Source: JBBIPA01 sp963820495 (GTDB lineage: Bacteria; Chloroflexota; Dehalococcoidia; GIF9; UBA5629). Taken from it: a stretch of 64,000 nt of DNA. The notes under the pieces are model-generated. The model searched no databases. It was not told where the DNA came from and was given only the letters and a program-made list of their open reading frames with translations. A program made the translations under genes and the position numbers. Positions 43,997 to 52,096 of this stretch are shown here, piece by piece (position 1 is the stretch's first letter; the number at the start of each line of letters is the position of its first letter). The stretch lies in assembly GCA_963820495.1 (NCBI GenBank), contig CAWGAF010000002.1, forward strand, positions 1,178,001-1,242,000, read 5' to 3'.

Positions 43997-44524
43997 TTAT
44001 CCTCTTTCTACCTGCTGAATTCGAGCTTGAAGTACATTTGCCAATCCTCTTAGTGTTGCACTCAGAACATTATGCAAAGAATATAATGGAGCGGCTAGCT
44101 GACCTACTAACTGTGAAACGAGTACCTCTTTGGATGGAATACTGGCAAGGTCAGAAATCTCTTTTGGACTAAGTAATCGATCACCCAGCAATCCACCTTT
44201 AATTTTCAACGTTGCACCTGAAGACCGAATGAAATCGCTTAGAGCTTTTGCTGGCATAATTACATCATCATAGCCAAAAGCCACAGCCAAAGGCCCAGAT
44301 AGTAGCGGCTCTAATTGTTTTTTATTAGCTTTCTCAGCCGCAAATTTTGTCAGAGTATTCTTTGCCACTCGATAATCTATGCCGCTCAATCCTAACTGGC
44401 GACGTAACTGCACCATTTCTTTAGCTGTGAGTCCCCGATAATCAGTAGCTATAGCGATAGTACATTTTGATAAACAATTTTTTAGTTCATCTATGATTTT
44501 TTCCTTTTCTTTTCTCTTTAACAT
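43997..44524 (-). CDS. rplJ: Ribosomal protein L10
   Basis: 175 residues. N-terminal RNA-binding domain (DYRGLTAKEMVQLRRQL, YRVAKNTLTKFAAE) and a C-terminal helix that holds L7/L12 dimers. It represses its own mRNA by binding the leader. The 171 bases upstream form an L10-type leader with a hairpin at 44564-44595. 103 bases separate it from rplL. Confidence 0.95.
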   Translation of the reverse strand: MLKRKEKEKIIDELKNCLSKCTIAIATDYRGLTAKEMVQLRRQLGLSGIDYRVAKNTLTKFAAEKANKKQLEPLLSGPLAVAFGYDDVIMPAKALSDFIRSSGATLKIKGGLLGDRLLSPKEISDLASIPSKEVLVSQLVGQLAAPLYSLHNVLSATLRGLANVLQARIQQVERG

Positions 44525-44563
44525 ATTCTTCCTACCTCAAAGTAACCTGTTTATATTCCAACT

Positions 44564-44595
44564 AAAAAGTCCTTGTGCCATAACACAAGGACTTT
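44564..44595 (-). terminator. rplJL leader hairpin with U-run (L10 leader attenuator)
   Basis: On the minus strand a 12-bp stem (AAAGTCCTTGTG pairing CACAAGGACTTT, 6-base loop) is followed by TTTTT. It lies between rplA and rplJ, 40 bases before the rplJ start, and fits an attenuator that lowers rplJL transcription or balances L10/L12 supply. Confidence 0.75.
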
Positions 44596-44695
44596 AATTA
44601 TATCTACCGATACAATTTACCTCGGCAGGCACTATTAAGCCCCAAGGCACCTGCTGTCATGGGCACAATATTTAATTTATCTTGTTATTAATTAA

Positions 44696-45415
44696 TTATA
44701 AAGTAACTCCAACTGATGCTGCAACAGACTTGAGGTCTAGGTTTATACCTGGCCCCATTGTAGTCGATAAAGAGGCGCTCTTAATATATTGCCCTTTAGC
44801 ACCACTCGGCTTAGCCTTCAGTACAGCTTCGACTAGAGCAACGAGATTCTCTAATAGTGAAGACTCTTCAAAACTGGCTTTACCAATGGGCACATGAATA
44901 ATTGATGTTCGGTCTAACCGAAATTCCACCCGCCCTTTTCGAGCATCAGCAATTGCTCTGGGCAAATCTCCTGCAGCCACAACCGTACCCGATTTAGGAT
45001 TAGGCATCAATCCTTTCCGCCCCAGGATTTTACCTAATTTCCCCACCTTGCCCATCATATCTGGAGTAGCTACGGTTATGTCAAACTCAATCCACCCTTC
45101 TTCGATTTTCTTAATAATGTCGTCACCGCCAACATAATCAGCTTTGGCTTCACTGGCTAGTTTCGCTGCCTCACCTTGAGCAAAAACAAGTACCCGAAGT
45201 TGCTTGCCTAACCCACTGGGTAGAAGCGCCACTCCACGTACCTGCTGATCAGCACTTCTAGAGTCTACTCCCATCCTCAAATGAAGTTCTACAGTTTCAT
45301 CAAAACCTGCAAAGGCAGCTTTTTTAGCCATCCCAACAGCTTCATTGGGTTGATAAAACTTATTCTTGTCTACGAGCTTCGCAGCTTCTCGATATTTTTT
45401 TCCTCTAGTTGGCAT
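44696..45415 (-). CDS. rplA: Ribosomal protein L1
   Basis: 239 residues with the L1 signatures (TPDMMGKVGKLGKILGRKGLMPNPKSGTV). It forms the L1 stalk of the 50S subunit and can repress the L11-L1 mRNA. rplK precedes by 4 bases. Confidence 0.96.
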   Translation of the reverse strand: MPTRGKKYREAAKLVDKNKFYQPNEAVGMAKKAAFAGFDETVELHLRMGVDSRSADQQVRGVALLPSGLGKQLRVLVFAQGEAAKLASEAKADYVGGDDIIKKIEEGWIEFDITVATPDMMGKVGKLGKILGRKGLMPNPKSGTVVAAGDLPRAIADARKGRVEFRLDRTSIIHVPIGKASFEESSLLENLVALVEAVLKAKPSGAKGQYIKSASLSTTMGPGINLDLKSVAASVGVTL

Positions 45416-45419
45416 CTAT

Positions 45420-45842
45420 TTATTCCACCTTAATTCCCATACTTCGAGCTGTACCCTCTACAATTCGGGCTGCACCCTCAATGTCTATTGCATTCAAGTC
45501 CTTTGCTTTTATTTTCGCAATTTCATAGACTTTATCTCGAGTCAAAGTTCCTACAATTTGTTGCCCCGCAGTACTACTTCCCTTCTCAATGTTCATTGCT
45601 TTTTTCAACAAGTCAGAAGCTGGCGGAGTCTTAGTAATAAACGTAAAGGACCTATCTTCGTAAACAGTTATCTCGACTGGTATTATAGAACCGGATTGGT
45701 TTTTAGTCTGTTCATTATAGTCCTTGCAGAAAGCCATGATATTAACACCATGCTGTCCCAATGCTGGACCCACAGGTGGTGCTGGTGTGGCTTTACCTGC
45801 TTGTATCTGCAATTTTATAATCGCCCTAACTTTCTTAGCCAT
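45420..45842 (-). CDS. rplK: Ribosomal protein L11
   Basis: 140 residues, Pro-rich start (QAGKATPAPPVGPALGQHGVNIMAFCKDYN) and conserved C-terminal domain (IVGTLTRDKVYEIAKIKAKDLNA). L11 binds the GTPase-associated 23S rRNA. Adjacent to nusG, which ends one base before its start. Confidence 0.96.
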   Translation of the reverse strand: MAKKVRAIIKLQIQAGKATPAPPVGPALGQHGVNIMAFCKDYNEQTKNQSGSIIPVEITVYEDRSFTFITKTPPASDLLKKAMNIEKGSSTAGQQIVGTLTRDKVYEIAKIKAKDLNAIDIEGAARIVEGTARSMGIKVE

Positions 45843-46391
45843 TTATAATCTCTCCACTTGTAGAAAATCAAGCTCTACAGAAGTCTCTCGTCCGAAGAGG
45901 CTTAGTAAAACTTTCACCTTGCCCTTGCCCATGTTTATCTCATCGACCGTACCGATAAAATCATTGAATGGTCCATCAACTACTCTAACGCTTTCACCTT
46001 TTCTAAAACCTACTTTGACTTGAGGCGAACCGTCCCGCATTTGCTTTAATATATTTTTGACCTCTTCCTCAGCTAATGGAGTAGGTTTATTACCACCACC
46101 AACAAAACCGGTTATGCCGGGAGTATTGCGAACTACATGCCAGCTCTCGTCATCCATTTTCATTTCAACCAGCACATACCCAGGAAATACCTTTTTAGTT
46201 ACAGTTCGGCGTTGGCCACCTCTAATCTCAATTTCGTCCTCAGTTGGAATAATTACCTGGAATATTTTGTCCTCTGCATCCATAGTTTTAATGCGTTGTT
46301 CCAGACTCTTCTTTACTCGTTCCTCATACCCTGAGTAAGTATGCACAATGTACCAGCGTCTATTGTTGCTACTCACTGATTTATTTCCCAC
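45843..46391 (-). CDS. nusG: Transcription antitermination/elongation factor NusG
   Basis: 182 residues. NGN domain (RRWYIVHTYSGYEERVKKSLEQR; VFPGYVLVEMKMDDESWHVVRNTPGITGFVG) and a C-terminal KOW motif (KGESVRVVDGPFNDFIGTVDEIN). It links RNA polymerase to ribosomes and Rho. Its start overlaps the secE stop by 11 bases. Confidence 0.95.
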   Translation of the reverse strand: MGNKSVSSNNRRWYIVHTYSGYEERVKKSLEQRIKTMDAEDKIFQVIIPTEDEIEIRGGQRRTVTKKVFPGYVLVEMKMDDESWHVVRNTPGITGFVGGGNKPTPLAEEEVKNILKQMRDGSPQVKVGFRKGESVRVVDGPFNDFIGTVDEINMGKGKVKVLLSLFGRETSVELDFLQVERL

Positions 46392-46614
46392 CTAAAAAAA
46401 CTTTGCTTACTAGCTCAGCAAATCCGTAATCAATAGCACCTAAAAAGATGCCTACTATCGCACACACAACAATAACCATAATTGTTAGCCGTATAGCCTC
46501 GCGCCTTGTTGGCCAGGTCACCTTTCTCAATTCATCTATGATGTCACGAACAAAGGCAAATCGAGACCTTTTGAGCTTAGCGACTTGAGTTTGCGGAAGA
46601 TTTTTCTTAGCCAA
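46381..46614 (-). CDS. secE: Preprotein translocase subunit SecE
   Basis: 77 residues from a TTG at 46614, three bases after the rpmG stop. It has FVRDIIDELRKVTWPTRREAIRLT followed by one transmembrane helix (about 48-72), the compact single-helix SecE. Partner of SecY in the plasma membrane. No strong ribosome site is seen; coupling to rpmG is likely. Confidence 0.93.
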   Translation of the reverse strand: MAKKNLPQTQVAKLKRSRFAFVRDIIDELRKVTWPTRREAIRLTIMVIVVCAIVGIFLGAIDYGFAELVSKVFLGGK

Positions 46615-46617
46615 AGG

Positions 46618-46785
46618 TTACTTGGTCTCCCGATGGAGCGTATGATGGCGACAGCGAGGGCAATACTTCTTAAGTTCTAATCGCTGGCTATCGTTCTTTC
46701 TATTTTTAGTGGTGGTATAAGTTCTCTCCTGGCATTCAGTACATGCCAGATTTATGATACCACGCACATCACTTTTTTTTGCCAT
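46618..46785 (-). CDS. rpmG: Ribosomal protein L33
   Basis: 55 residues, ATG at 46785 to TAA at 46618. MAKKSDVRGIINLACTEC begins it; Cys15, 18, 42 and 45 form a zinc ribbon, so this is the C+ form of L33, which needs zinc. It lies between tuf and secE, three bases after the tuf stop, in the usual bacterial order. Confidence 0.92.
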   Translation of the reverse strand: MAKKSDVRGIINLACTECQERTYTTTKNRKNDSQRLELKKYCPRCRHHTLHRETK

Positions 46786-46787
46786 AC

Positions 46788-47987
46788 TTACTCAATAATA
46801 CTGCTAATTACTCCAGAGCCCACTGTCTTACCACCCTCTCGAATAGCAAATCGCATGCCCTTTTCCAAAGCCACTGGATAAATCAGTTTTATGGTCATCT
46901 TTATATTATCGCCGGGCATAACCATTTCCACACCCTTAGGCAGCTCTGCAACACCAGTGATATCCAGTGTTCTAATATAGAACTGTGGCTTATAACCGTT
47001 AAAGAAAGGAGTGTGCCTGCCGCCTTCTTCCTTCGTTAACACATAAACTTCACCTTCAAAGTGAGTATGAGGTTTGATTGTGCCCGGTGCTGCTAAAACC
47101 TGACCCCGTTCCACTTCGTCTCTTTCAATACCTCTAATCAAACAACCAATAGCATCACCTGGCTCTCCTGATTCTAGAGTCTTGTGGAACATCTCAACGC
47201 CAGTTATTACCGTCTTCCTTGTTTCCTTTATGCCTATAATCTCAATTTCATCTCCCACTTTCACTGTGCCCCGCTCCACTCGGCCAGTCACTACGGTACC
47301 ACGACCTTTTATACTAAAGACATCTTCAACTGGCATAATGAATGGTTTGTCTTTAGCTCTTACTGGTAACGGTATGAAATTATCGACAGCATCCATAAGA
47401 TTAAGAATCTTACCGCACCATTGACATTCAGGTTTACCACAACCACACTCCAATGCTTTAGTGGCGCTAACTCTGACAATTGGGGTTTTATCTCCAGGAA
47501 ATTGATACTTGTTCAATAATTCCTTGAGTTCGAGCTCTACAAGCTGTAGCAACTCTTCGTCTTCCATCATATCTATCTTATTTAAAGCCACAAGCACGCT
47601 GGGAACTTCCACCTGGCGCGCCAGTAGAAGGTGCTCTCGAGTCTGAGGCATAGGACCATCTGGGGCACTTACTACCAGTATGGCACCATCCATCTGTGCG
47701 GCGCCAGTTATCATGTTTTTGATATAGTCAGCATGCCCTGGACAATCAACATGTGCATAGTGTCGCTTTTTAGTTTCGTACTCTATATGGGCAATAGCAA
47801 TGGTCAAACCACGTGCTTTCTCTTCAGGAGCATTATCAATGGAATCAAACGCTCGAAAATTAGCAAAACCCTGCTTTGACAAAACCAGCGTGATCGCTGA
47901 TGTCAAAGTGGTCTTACCATGGTCAACATGACCTATAGTGCCCACATTCACATGAGGCTTGGTTCGTTGGAAAACCTTCTTTGCCAT
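46788..47987 (-). CDS. tuf: Elongation factor Tu
   Basis: 399 residues. G1 GHVDHGKTT near 19-27, DCPGHADYI, NKIDMM and the SATKAL region. Residues near 178-192 carry an insertion with the Cys pattern ECGCGKPECQWCGK, which I associate with EF-Tu of Chloroflexota and which may bind zinc. EF-Tu brings aminoacyl-tRNA to the ribosome. Three tRNA genes lie upstream in the same transcript. Confidence 0.97.
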   Translation of the reverse strand: MAKKVFQRTKPHVNVGTIGHVDHGKTTLTSAITLVLSKQGFANFRAFDSIDNAPEEKARGLTIAIAHIEYETKKRHYAHVDCPGHADYIKNMITGAAQMDGAILVVSAPDGPMPQTREHLLLARQVEVPSVLVALNKIDMMEDEELLQLVELELKELLNKYQFPGDKTPIVRVSATKALECGCGKPECQWCGKILNLMDAVDNFIPLPVRAKDKPFIMPVEDVFSIKGRGTVVTGRVERGTVKVGDEIEIIGIKETRKTVITGVEMFHKTLESGEPGDAIGCLIRGIERDEVERGQVLAAPGTIKPHTHFEGEVYVLTKEEGGRHTPFFNGYKPQFYIRTLDITGVAELPKGVEMVMPGDNIKMTIKLIYPVALEKGMRFAIREGGKTVGSGVISSIIE

Positions 47988-48012
47988 TTATAAAAAACCT
48001 CCTTATTTACCC

Positions 48013-48085
48013 AGCCCACAACCAGATTCGAACTGGTGACCCCGTTCTTACCAAGAACGTGCTCTACCTGCTGAGCTATGTGGGC
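48013..48085 (-). tRNA. tRNA-Thr (GGU anticodon)
   Basis: GCCCACA acceptor pairs with TGTGGGC; anticodon loop TTGGTAA gives GGT; T-loop GGTTCGAATCC-like. 73 bases, no encoded CCA. It lies 25 bases before tuf. Confidence 0.92.
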
Positions 48086-48170
48086 AAATTTCCTAAACTA
48101 CTTTATATTTATAATGAACTCCGAATTATACTACATTTTAGTTAATGTTTTCAAAACCCTGCTACCAGCA

Positions 48171-48257
48171 TGGTGGAGGGGGTAGGATTCGAACCTACGT
48201 AGCCATCACAGCGGCAGATTTACAGTCTGCTCCGATTGTCCACTCCGGCACCCCTCC
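48171..48257 (-). tRNA. tRNA-Tyr (GUA anticodon)
   Basis: GGAGGGG acceptor pairs with CCCCTCC, discriminator A, then encoded CCA (48171-48173). Anticodon stem GCAGA/TCTGC with loop CTGTAAA, so GTA. It has a long variable arm as expected for class II tRNA-Tyr. Confidence 0.92.
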
Positions 48258-48276
48258 AACCCCAATCACAGGTCAG

Positions 48277-48349
48277 AGCCCGAGAGGGGAGTCGAACCCG
48301 CTAACCTACCGATTACAAGTCGGTTGCGCTGCCATTGCGCCACTCGGGC
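48277..48349 (-). tRNA. tRNA-Thr (UGU anticodon)
   Basis: GCCCGAG acceptor pairs with CTCGGGC; anticodon stem ACCGA/TCGGT with loop CTTGTAA, so TGT. T-arm GGGTTCGACTCCC. No encoded CCA. It is the first gene of the tRNA-tuf-rpl transcript. Confidence 0.92.
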
Positions 48350-48387
48350 AAAAAGTCAATTTCTACCCGAATTAACTACGGTCTGCT

Positions 48388-48416
48388 AGTATAAATAATA
48401 GTATAACAAAAGTCAA
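48388..48416 (-). promoter_or_regulatory. Promoter of the tRNA-tuf-rpl operon
   Basis: TTGACT (48416-48411), 17 bases, TATACT (48393-48388), 39 bases before the first tRNA. A near-consensus sigma-70 promoter, fitting a strongly expressed stable-RNA operon. Confidence 0.75.
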
Positions 48417-48447
48417 CAATTAACCATATTTAGAGGCAATCTATAAA

Positions 48448-48476
48448 TTGACACTCCCAATATGGTAGAGTACAAT
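48448..48476 (+). promoter_or_regulatory. Promoter of the bifunctional-nuclease gene
   Basis: TTGACA (48448-48453), 17 bases, TACAAT (48471-48476), then GGAGG before the ATG at 48509. It is divergent from the tRNA promoter. Confidence 0.75.
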
Positions 48477-48508
48477 AAATTCGCTGTGACCAGTATGGAG
48501 GAATATCA

Positions 48509-49288
48509 ATGCTAGAGATGACTATAGATAGCATTAGAGTGAGCATGATGAACTACCAGCATGTAGTCATCTTGAAAGAAAAAGGTTCTGATCGTTATCT
48601 ACCTATCTGGATTGGACCTGCAGAAGCTGAAGCTATATCTATAAAATTGCAAAACCTAGATATAGCTCGACCAATGACTCATGACTTGCTAAAGAATGCG
48701 GTTATTGCTTTAGAATCTCTATCAGGGGCATCAATTAGTAGAGTCGTGGTCAACGACCTTCGCTCTGATACATTTTACGCTCAGATTGTTTTTGAGTTCA
48801 ACGACGGTCCGATTCCAACTAATTTAAAATCCACATCTGATACTGGCCCTCAAGACTATGATAGAAACTCGTCAGTATTACTTATATGGCAGGAAAAGGA
48901 ATACAAAGCTAGAGTTATCAGTAAGTGGCAAGAAGCCGGCACCAAGTTCATCGAGGCAGAAAATTCTGATGGCCTGATATTTGAACTGTGTTTCGATAAG
49001 ACTAATAAACGATGGTTGCTCACCAAGATAAAGTTGGATTCTCGTCCCAGCGATGCTATAGCTCTCGCAGTAAGAGCAACCGCTCCAATTTATGTCGAAG
49101 ATTCAGTCTTGGATAAGGCCGGCATCATACTCGACAAGGAAACTGGAAAGCCTATGCCAGTACAAAAAGGTAGTGCTGAAGCGGGAGAGCAAGGTAAGGT
49201 TGACGAACAAGAATTAAAGAAACTCTCGGCATTCTACGATTTCATTAATACACTCGATCTAGACGATCTCGGTAAACACAAATCTTAA
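48509..49288 (+). CDS. Bifunctional nuclease (DUF151)-family protein with insertion
   Basis: 259 residues. The BFN/DUF151 domain is split: residues 1-96 (LPIWIGPAEAEAI, RPMTHDLL, DTFYAQIVFE) and 175-210 (KLDSRPSDAIALAVRATAPIYVEDSVLDKAG). Between them lie about 75 residues (97-174) in place of the usual ten or so. The C-terminal tail (DEQELKKLSAFYDFINTLDLDDLGKHK) resembles the UVR-like tail that some members have. The family has been linked to DNase and RNase activity and to stress. The frame is intact. Confidence 0.82.
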   Translation: MLEMTIDSIRVSMMNYQHVVILKEKGSDRYLPIWIGPAEAEAISIKLQNLDIARPMTHDLLKNAVIALESLSGASISRVVVNDLRSDTFYAQIVFEFNDGPIPTNLKSTSDTGPQDYDRNSSVLLIWQEKEYKARVISKWQEAGTKFIEAENSDGLIFELCFDKTNKRWLLTKIKLDSRPSDAIALAVRATAPIYVEDSVLDKAGIILDKETGKPMPVQKGSAEAGEQGKVDEQELKKLSAFYDFINTLDLDDLGKHKS

Positions 49289-49303
49289 CTGTAAGCGAAC
49301 CAT

Positions 49304-49630
49304 ATGAATGAACGCTTAATTAAGAAATTGGTCTCCACGGTCAAATGCAATGTGTGTGGAGTACATTATGAGTTAGCTAATATCGATATTATCGGTCACA
49401 GAGATGGTACTTGGTTCCTGAACATTTTCTGCCCAACTTGTGATAGGGAATCTTTTGTCGCCGCTATAATTAAAAAAGAAAATGCTCAGGAAATTGTCAC
49501 TGGTGTCACCGAGGAAAAGTTCACAGCTTCCGTCCGAGCTGACTTAATTAGTTCTAATGACCTATTAAATTTACACAATTTCCTTAAAGATTTTGACGGA
49601 GATTTCATTAAACTTTTTAGTCAGAGATGA
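49304..49630 (+). CDS. Small CxxC zinc protein (108 aa)
   Basis: 108 residues. CNVCG near 15-19 and CPTCD near 45-49 suggest a treble-clef or zinc ribbon, followed by a mostly helical part. It begins 15 bases after the BFN gene and may be its translational partner. I recognise no family. Confidence 0.65.
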   Translation: MNERLIKKLVSTVKCNVCGVHYELANIDIIGHRDGTWFLNIFCPTCDRESFVAAIIKKENAQEIVTGVTEEKFTASVRADLISSNDLLNLHNFLKDFDGDFIKLFSQR

Positions 49631-49884
49631 CAGAAAATTAAAATATCTGTATAATATTCCGTCGGCTAAGCCGGCAATATTAAATTAGATAGCGGTGGAT
49701 CTGTCATCAATTTTGATGATGAAAATTTGCTATCTGCCACATTATTAAATGTATTATCACTGGTGTTACGTTATACACTAACTTATATTTAAGTAATGAA
49801 CTGATGTTCCTGCTTATTAATCTGATTATTTAAGCAGTAAAAATTAGCAATTTTTGCATCATTAAAAAGGGAATATATGCTATA
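49631..49884. other. Spacer before the atp operon
   Basis: 254 bases. A small GCCGGC-centred inverted repeat at about 49661-49677 (GTCGGCTTAGCCGGC type) could end the preceding transcript, but no T-run follows. I see no certain promoter. Confidence 0.4.
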
Positions 49885-50160
49885 GTGCGGCAAGATAAAC
49901 CTGAGCAACCGAAATCGAGAGAGTGGGTAAAACCTCTTTGGTTTCTCTTGACGGTTGGCTGGTATGTGGTTTTAAGTATTCTCATACCTACAGGAATAGG
50001 TTTCTGGCTTGACCTGCCAGAGCAGTTTGACAGCCGCCCTTTGTACACCTTAATCGGATTTGGGATCGGAACGATTATAGCCTTTTACGGGTTATATCGC
50101 CTGCTCCGGCAATTTTATGTTGAACAAAAAAGGCAAAACAAAAATAAAGGAGCCGAATAA
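49885..50160 (+). CDS. AtpZ/AtpI-type F0F1 accessory protein
   Basis: 91 residues from a GTG at 49885. Two transmembrane helices (about 18-37 and 53-72; PLWFLLTVGWYVVLSILIPTGIGFWLD and YTLIGFGIGTIIAFYGLY) with a basic C-terminus, the layout of AtpZ/AtpI-type proteins that help assemble the c-ring or bind Mg. It starts the atp operon and lies 10 bases before atpB. Confidence 0.78.
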   Translation: MRQDKPEQPKSREWVKPLWFLLTVGWYVVLSILIPTGIGFWLDLPEQFDSRPLYTLIGFGIGTIIAFYGLYRLLRQFYVEQKRQNKNKGAE

Positions 50161-50170
50161 CAGTTAAACT

Positions 50171-51130
50171 ATGAAGTCTGGCTGCGGTTGCTCAACTAAA
50201 ATTCTGGTACCAGTATTAATTGTTTTATTGGTTCTTTTTATTGTCGGCTTTATTTCCGGTCCAATAGGTTCTCGCCTGCTAAATATTGAGCCCCCCAGCT
50301 TATTAAGTATCTCCAAGCCTCACGTCGCATTGCCGTCTGAAGGTGTATTAAACGTTTCTAACTTCTTTACTATCACTAATACTCTTATTGCTTCTTGGCT
50401 ATCCATTATCTTACTGGTCTGCTTATTTTATTTTTGCACACGCAAAATGAAGATTATCCCAGGGAGGCTACAGGGCTTTGCCGAGTTAATAGTAGAACTG
50501 CTGCTAAATTTTATGAAAGGTGCCGCTGGAGAGAAGAATGCCCGCATGCTTTTTCCTGTAGTGGCTACTATTTTTCTTTATGTTTTAACCAATGCCTATT
50601 TGGCTCTGCTACCATTCTTTGGAACAATAGGGTTTTATGAACTTCATGAGGGCAAAGAAGTTTTTATCCCCTTGCTGCGCGCAGCGAATACCGATGTGAA
50701 TGTGCCACTTTCTATTGCCTTAGTAGCATTTATATTCATTGAGTTTTGGGGACTACGTGCGCTTGGTTTTGCTCATTACATAAACGGCTTTTTCAACTTT
50801 GGCCAGTTACGTGGTGGATTCGCGAATTTATTTAAAGGCAAAATTCGTCCAGCCATCTCCGGAATCGGGTTGGGGTTCATCAATCTATTTGTTGGAACAT
50901 TAGAAATTTTCAGCCACTTCATTCGTATTGTGAGCTTTACCTTCCGTCTTTTTGGTAATATGACTGCTGGTGAAATATTGTTAGTAGTTGTCTGTTTCTT
51001 GGTTCCTCTGATTGCCACTATCCCATTCTACGGTTTGGAATTACTTATTGGTTTCATACAGGCTCTGATATTTGCTGGCTTAACTCTAGTATTTGGTACT
51101 ATTGCATTAACACCTCATACTGAGGAATAA
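50171..51130 (+). CDS. atpB: ATP synthase subunit a
   Basis: 319 residues, long for AtpB because of an N-terminal extension. Transmembrane helices throughout; RIVSFTFRLFGNMTAGEILLVV (near 255-275) holds the Arg that interacts with the c-ring. It forms the half-channels of F0. The upstream Gln/Glu pairs were not checked in detail. Confidence 0.93.
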   Translation: MKSGCGCSTKILVPVLIVLLVLFIVGFISGPIGSRLLNIEPPSLLSISKPHVALPSEGVLNVSNFFTITNTLIASWLSIILLVCLFYFCTRKMKIIPGRLQGFAELIVELLLNFMKGAAGEKNARMLFPVVATIFLYVLTNAYLALLPFFGTIGFYELHEGKEVFIPLLRAANTDVNVPLSIALVAFIFIEFWGLRALGFAHYINGFFNFGQLRGGFANLFKGKIRPAISGIGLGFINLFVGTLEIFSHFIRIVSFTFRLFGNMTAGEILLVVVCFLVPLIATIPFYGLELLIGFIQALIFAGLTLVFGTIALTPHTEE

Positions 51131-51160
51131 TATATCGAAAAAGGAGAAAGGAGAAAACGC

Positions 51161-51394
51161 ATGGATGCAGGAAGTATGAAGATGCTAGCGGTGGGGCTAG
51201 TCGCAGGGCTTGGTTTTTTAGGCCCAGGACTTGCCTTAGGGCTCATTGGCTTTAGCGCTATGCAAGCCCTAGGACGAAACCCAGAAGCTAGAGGCCCTAT
51301 CTTGACTAACATGATCTTGATCGGCGCTTTGGCTGAAGCTATCGGAATATATGCTCTGATAGTGGCTATCATTCTAGCTTTGGTAGCGGGCTAA
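51161..51394 (+). CDS. atpE: ATP synthase subunit c
   Basis: 77 residues with two helices and a polar loop (RNPEARG). The essential carboxylate is Glu59 in LAEAIGIYAL. The Gln and Ser that mark Na+-binding c-rings are not in the expected places, so coupling to H+ is more likely. AAAGGAGAA precedes the ATG. Confidence 0.94.
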   Translation: MDAGSMKMLAVGLVAGLGFLGPGLALGLIGFSAMQALGRNPEARGPILTNMILIGALAEAIGIYALIVAIILALVAG

Positions 51395-51430
51395 TATGGT
51401 AGCAGGTTAATAATAGTGGAGGAATAGTCT

Positions 51431-51547
51431 ATGGATAATAGTGGTTTACCAACTTCAATAAGCATAATAATCTTTGGAGTTATACTGGGCCTTTTCATAT
51501 TCGCAGGACTTATTGTTTCTGCATTTATACTTGGCTTACTTTCATAA
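51431..51547 (+). CDS. 38-aa membrane micro-ORF between atpE and atpF
   Basis: ATG at 51431 to TAA at 51547, with GGAGG 8 bases ahead. 38 residues: a polar start (MDNSGLPTS), then one hydrophobic helix (IIIFGVILGLFIFAGLIVSA) and LGLLS. It fits exactly between atpE and atpF with short gaps on both sides. The strong ribosome site and membrane-like sequence favour a real micropeptide. No family recognised. Confidence 0.6.
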   Translation: MDNSGLPTSISIIIFGVILGLFIFAGLIVSAFILGLLS

Positions 51548-51584
51548 TTAGCGTCTTATAAAAGTAAAAAAATAATGGAGTGAT

Positions 51585-52079
51585 ATGGAAGGTATTGGTA
51601 TTAACCTGCCGTTGCTATTGGCTTTTGTCATAAACTTTATTATTTTGCTTGTTTTATTAAGTGTTGTTCTATACAAACCGGTGTTAAAAATGCTTGACGA
51701 AAGACAGGCAAAAATAAAGGAAAGCATAGACCAGGCTGAACAAATTAGGCAGCAGGTAGCGAAAACCGAAGATGATATCAAAGCACAACTGGAATCAGCG
51801 CGTAAAGAGGGGCAAAAAATAATAGTCCAGGCTGAGCAGATAGGAGAAAGACTCAAAAATGAAGCGAAAGAAGAAGCTCGCCATGAGGCTGAATCTCTTA
51901 TCAGTAAAGCACACATTGAACTGCAGCGACAACGGGACAAAGATATCGAGGGCCTGCGTAAGCAATTCGCAGATATCGCCCTTTTAGCTGCAGAGAAAGT
52001 AATCAATGAAACACTGGACAAAGAAAAGCATCGCAAGCTGATAGATGAAGTGTTGGATAGTAGCGCTACTTTTAAATAA
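51585..52079 (+). CDS. atpF: ATP synthase subunit b
   Basis: 164 residues. One N-terminal helix (about 8-28), then the long charged coiled coil KMLDERQAKIKESIDQAEQIRQQ ... to the end. It is the peripheral stalk linking F0 to F1. One copy only, so a b2 homodimer is expected. Confidence 0.93.
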   Translation: MEGIGINLPLLLAFVINFIILLVLLSVVLYKPVLKMLDERQAKIKESIDQAEQIRQQVAKTEDDIKAQLESARKEGQKIIVQAEQIGERLKNEAKEEARHEAESLISKAHIELQRQRDKDIEGLRKQFADIALLAAEKVINETLDKEKHRKLIDEVLDSSATFK

Positions 52080-52096
52080 ACTTAAGGTTTTGAATT

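Noticed and set aside
49661..49677. GCCGGC-centred inverted repeat as terminator after the 108-aa gene
   Set aside because: The stem is short and not followed by a T-run.
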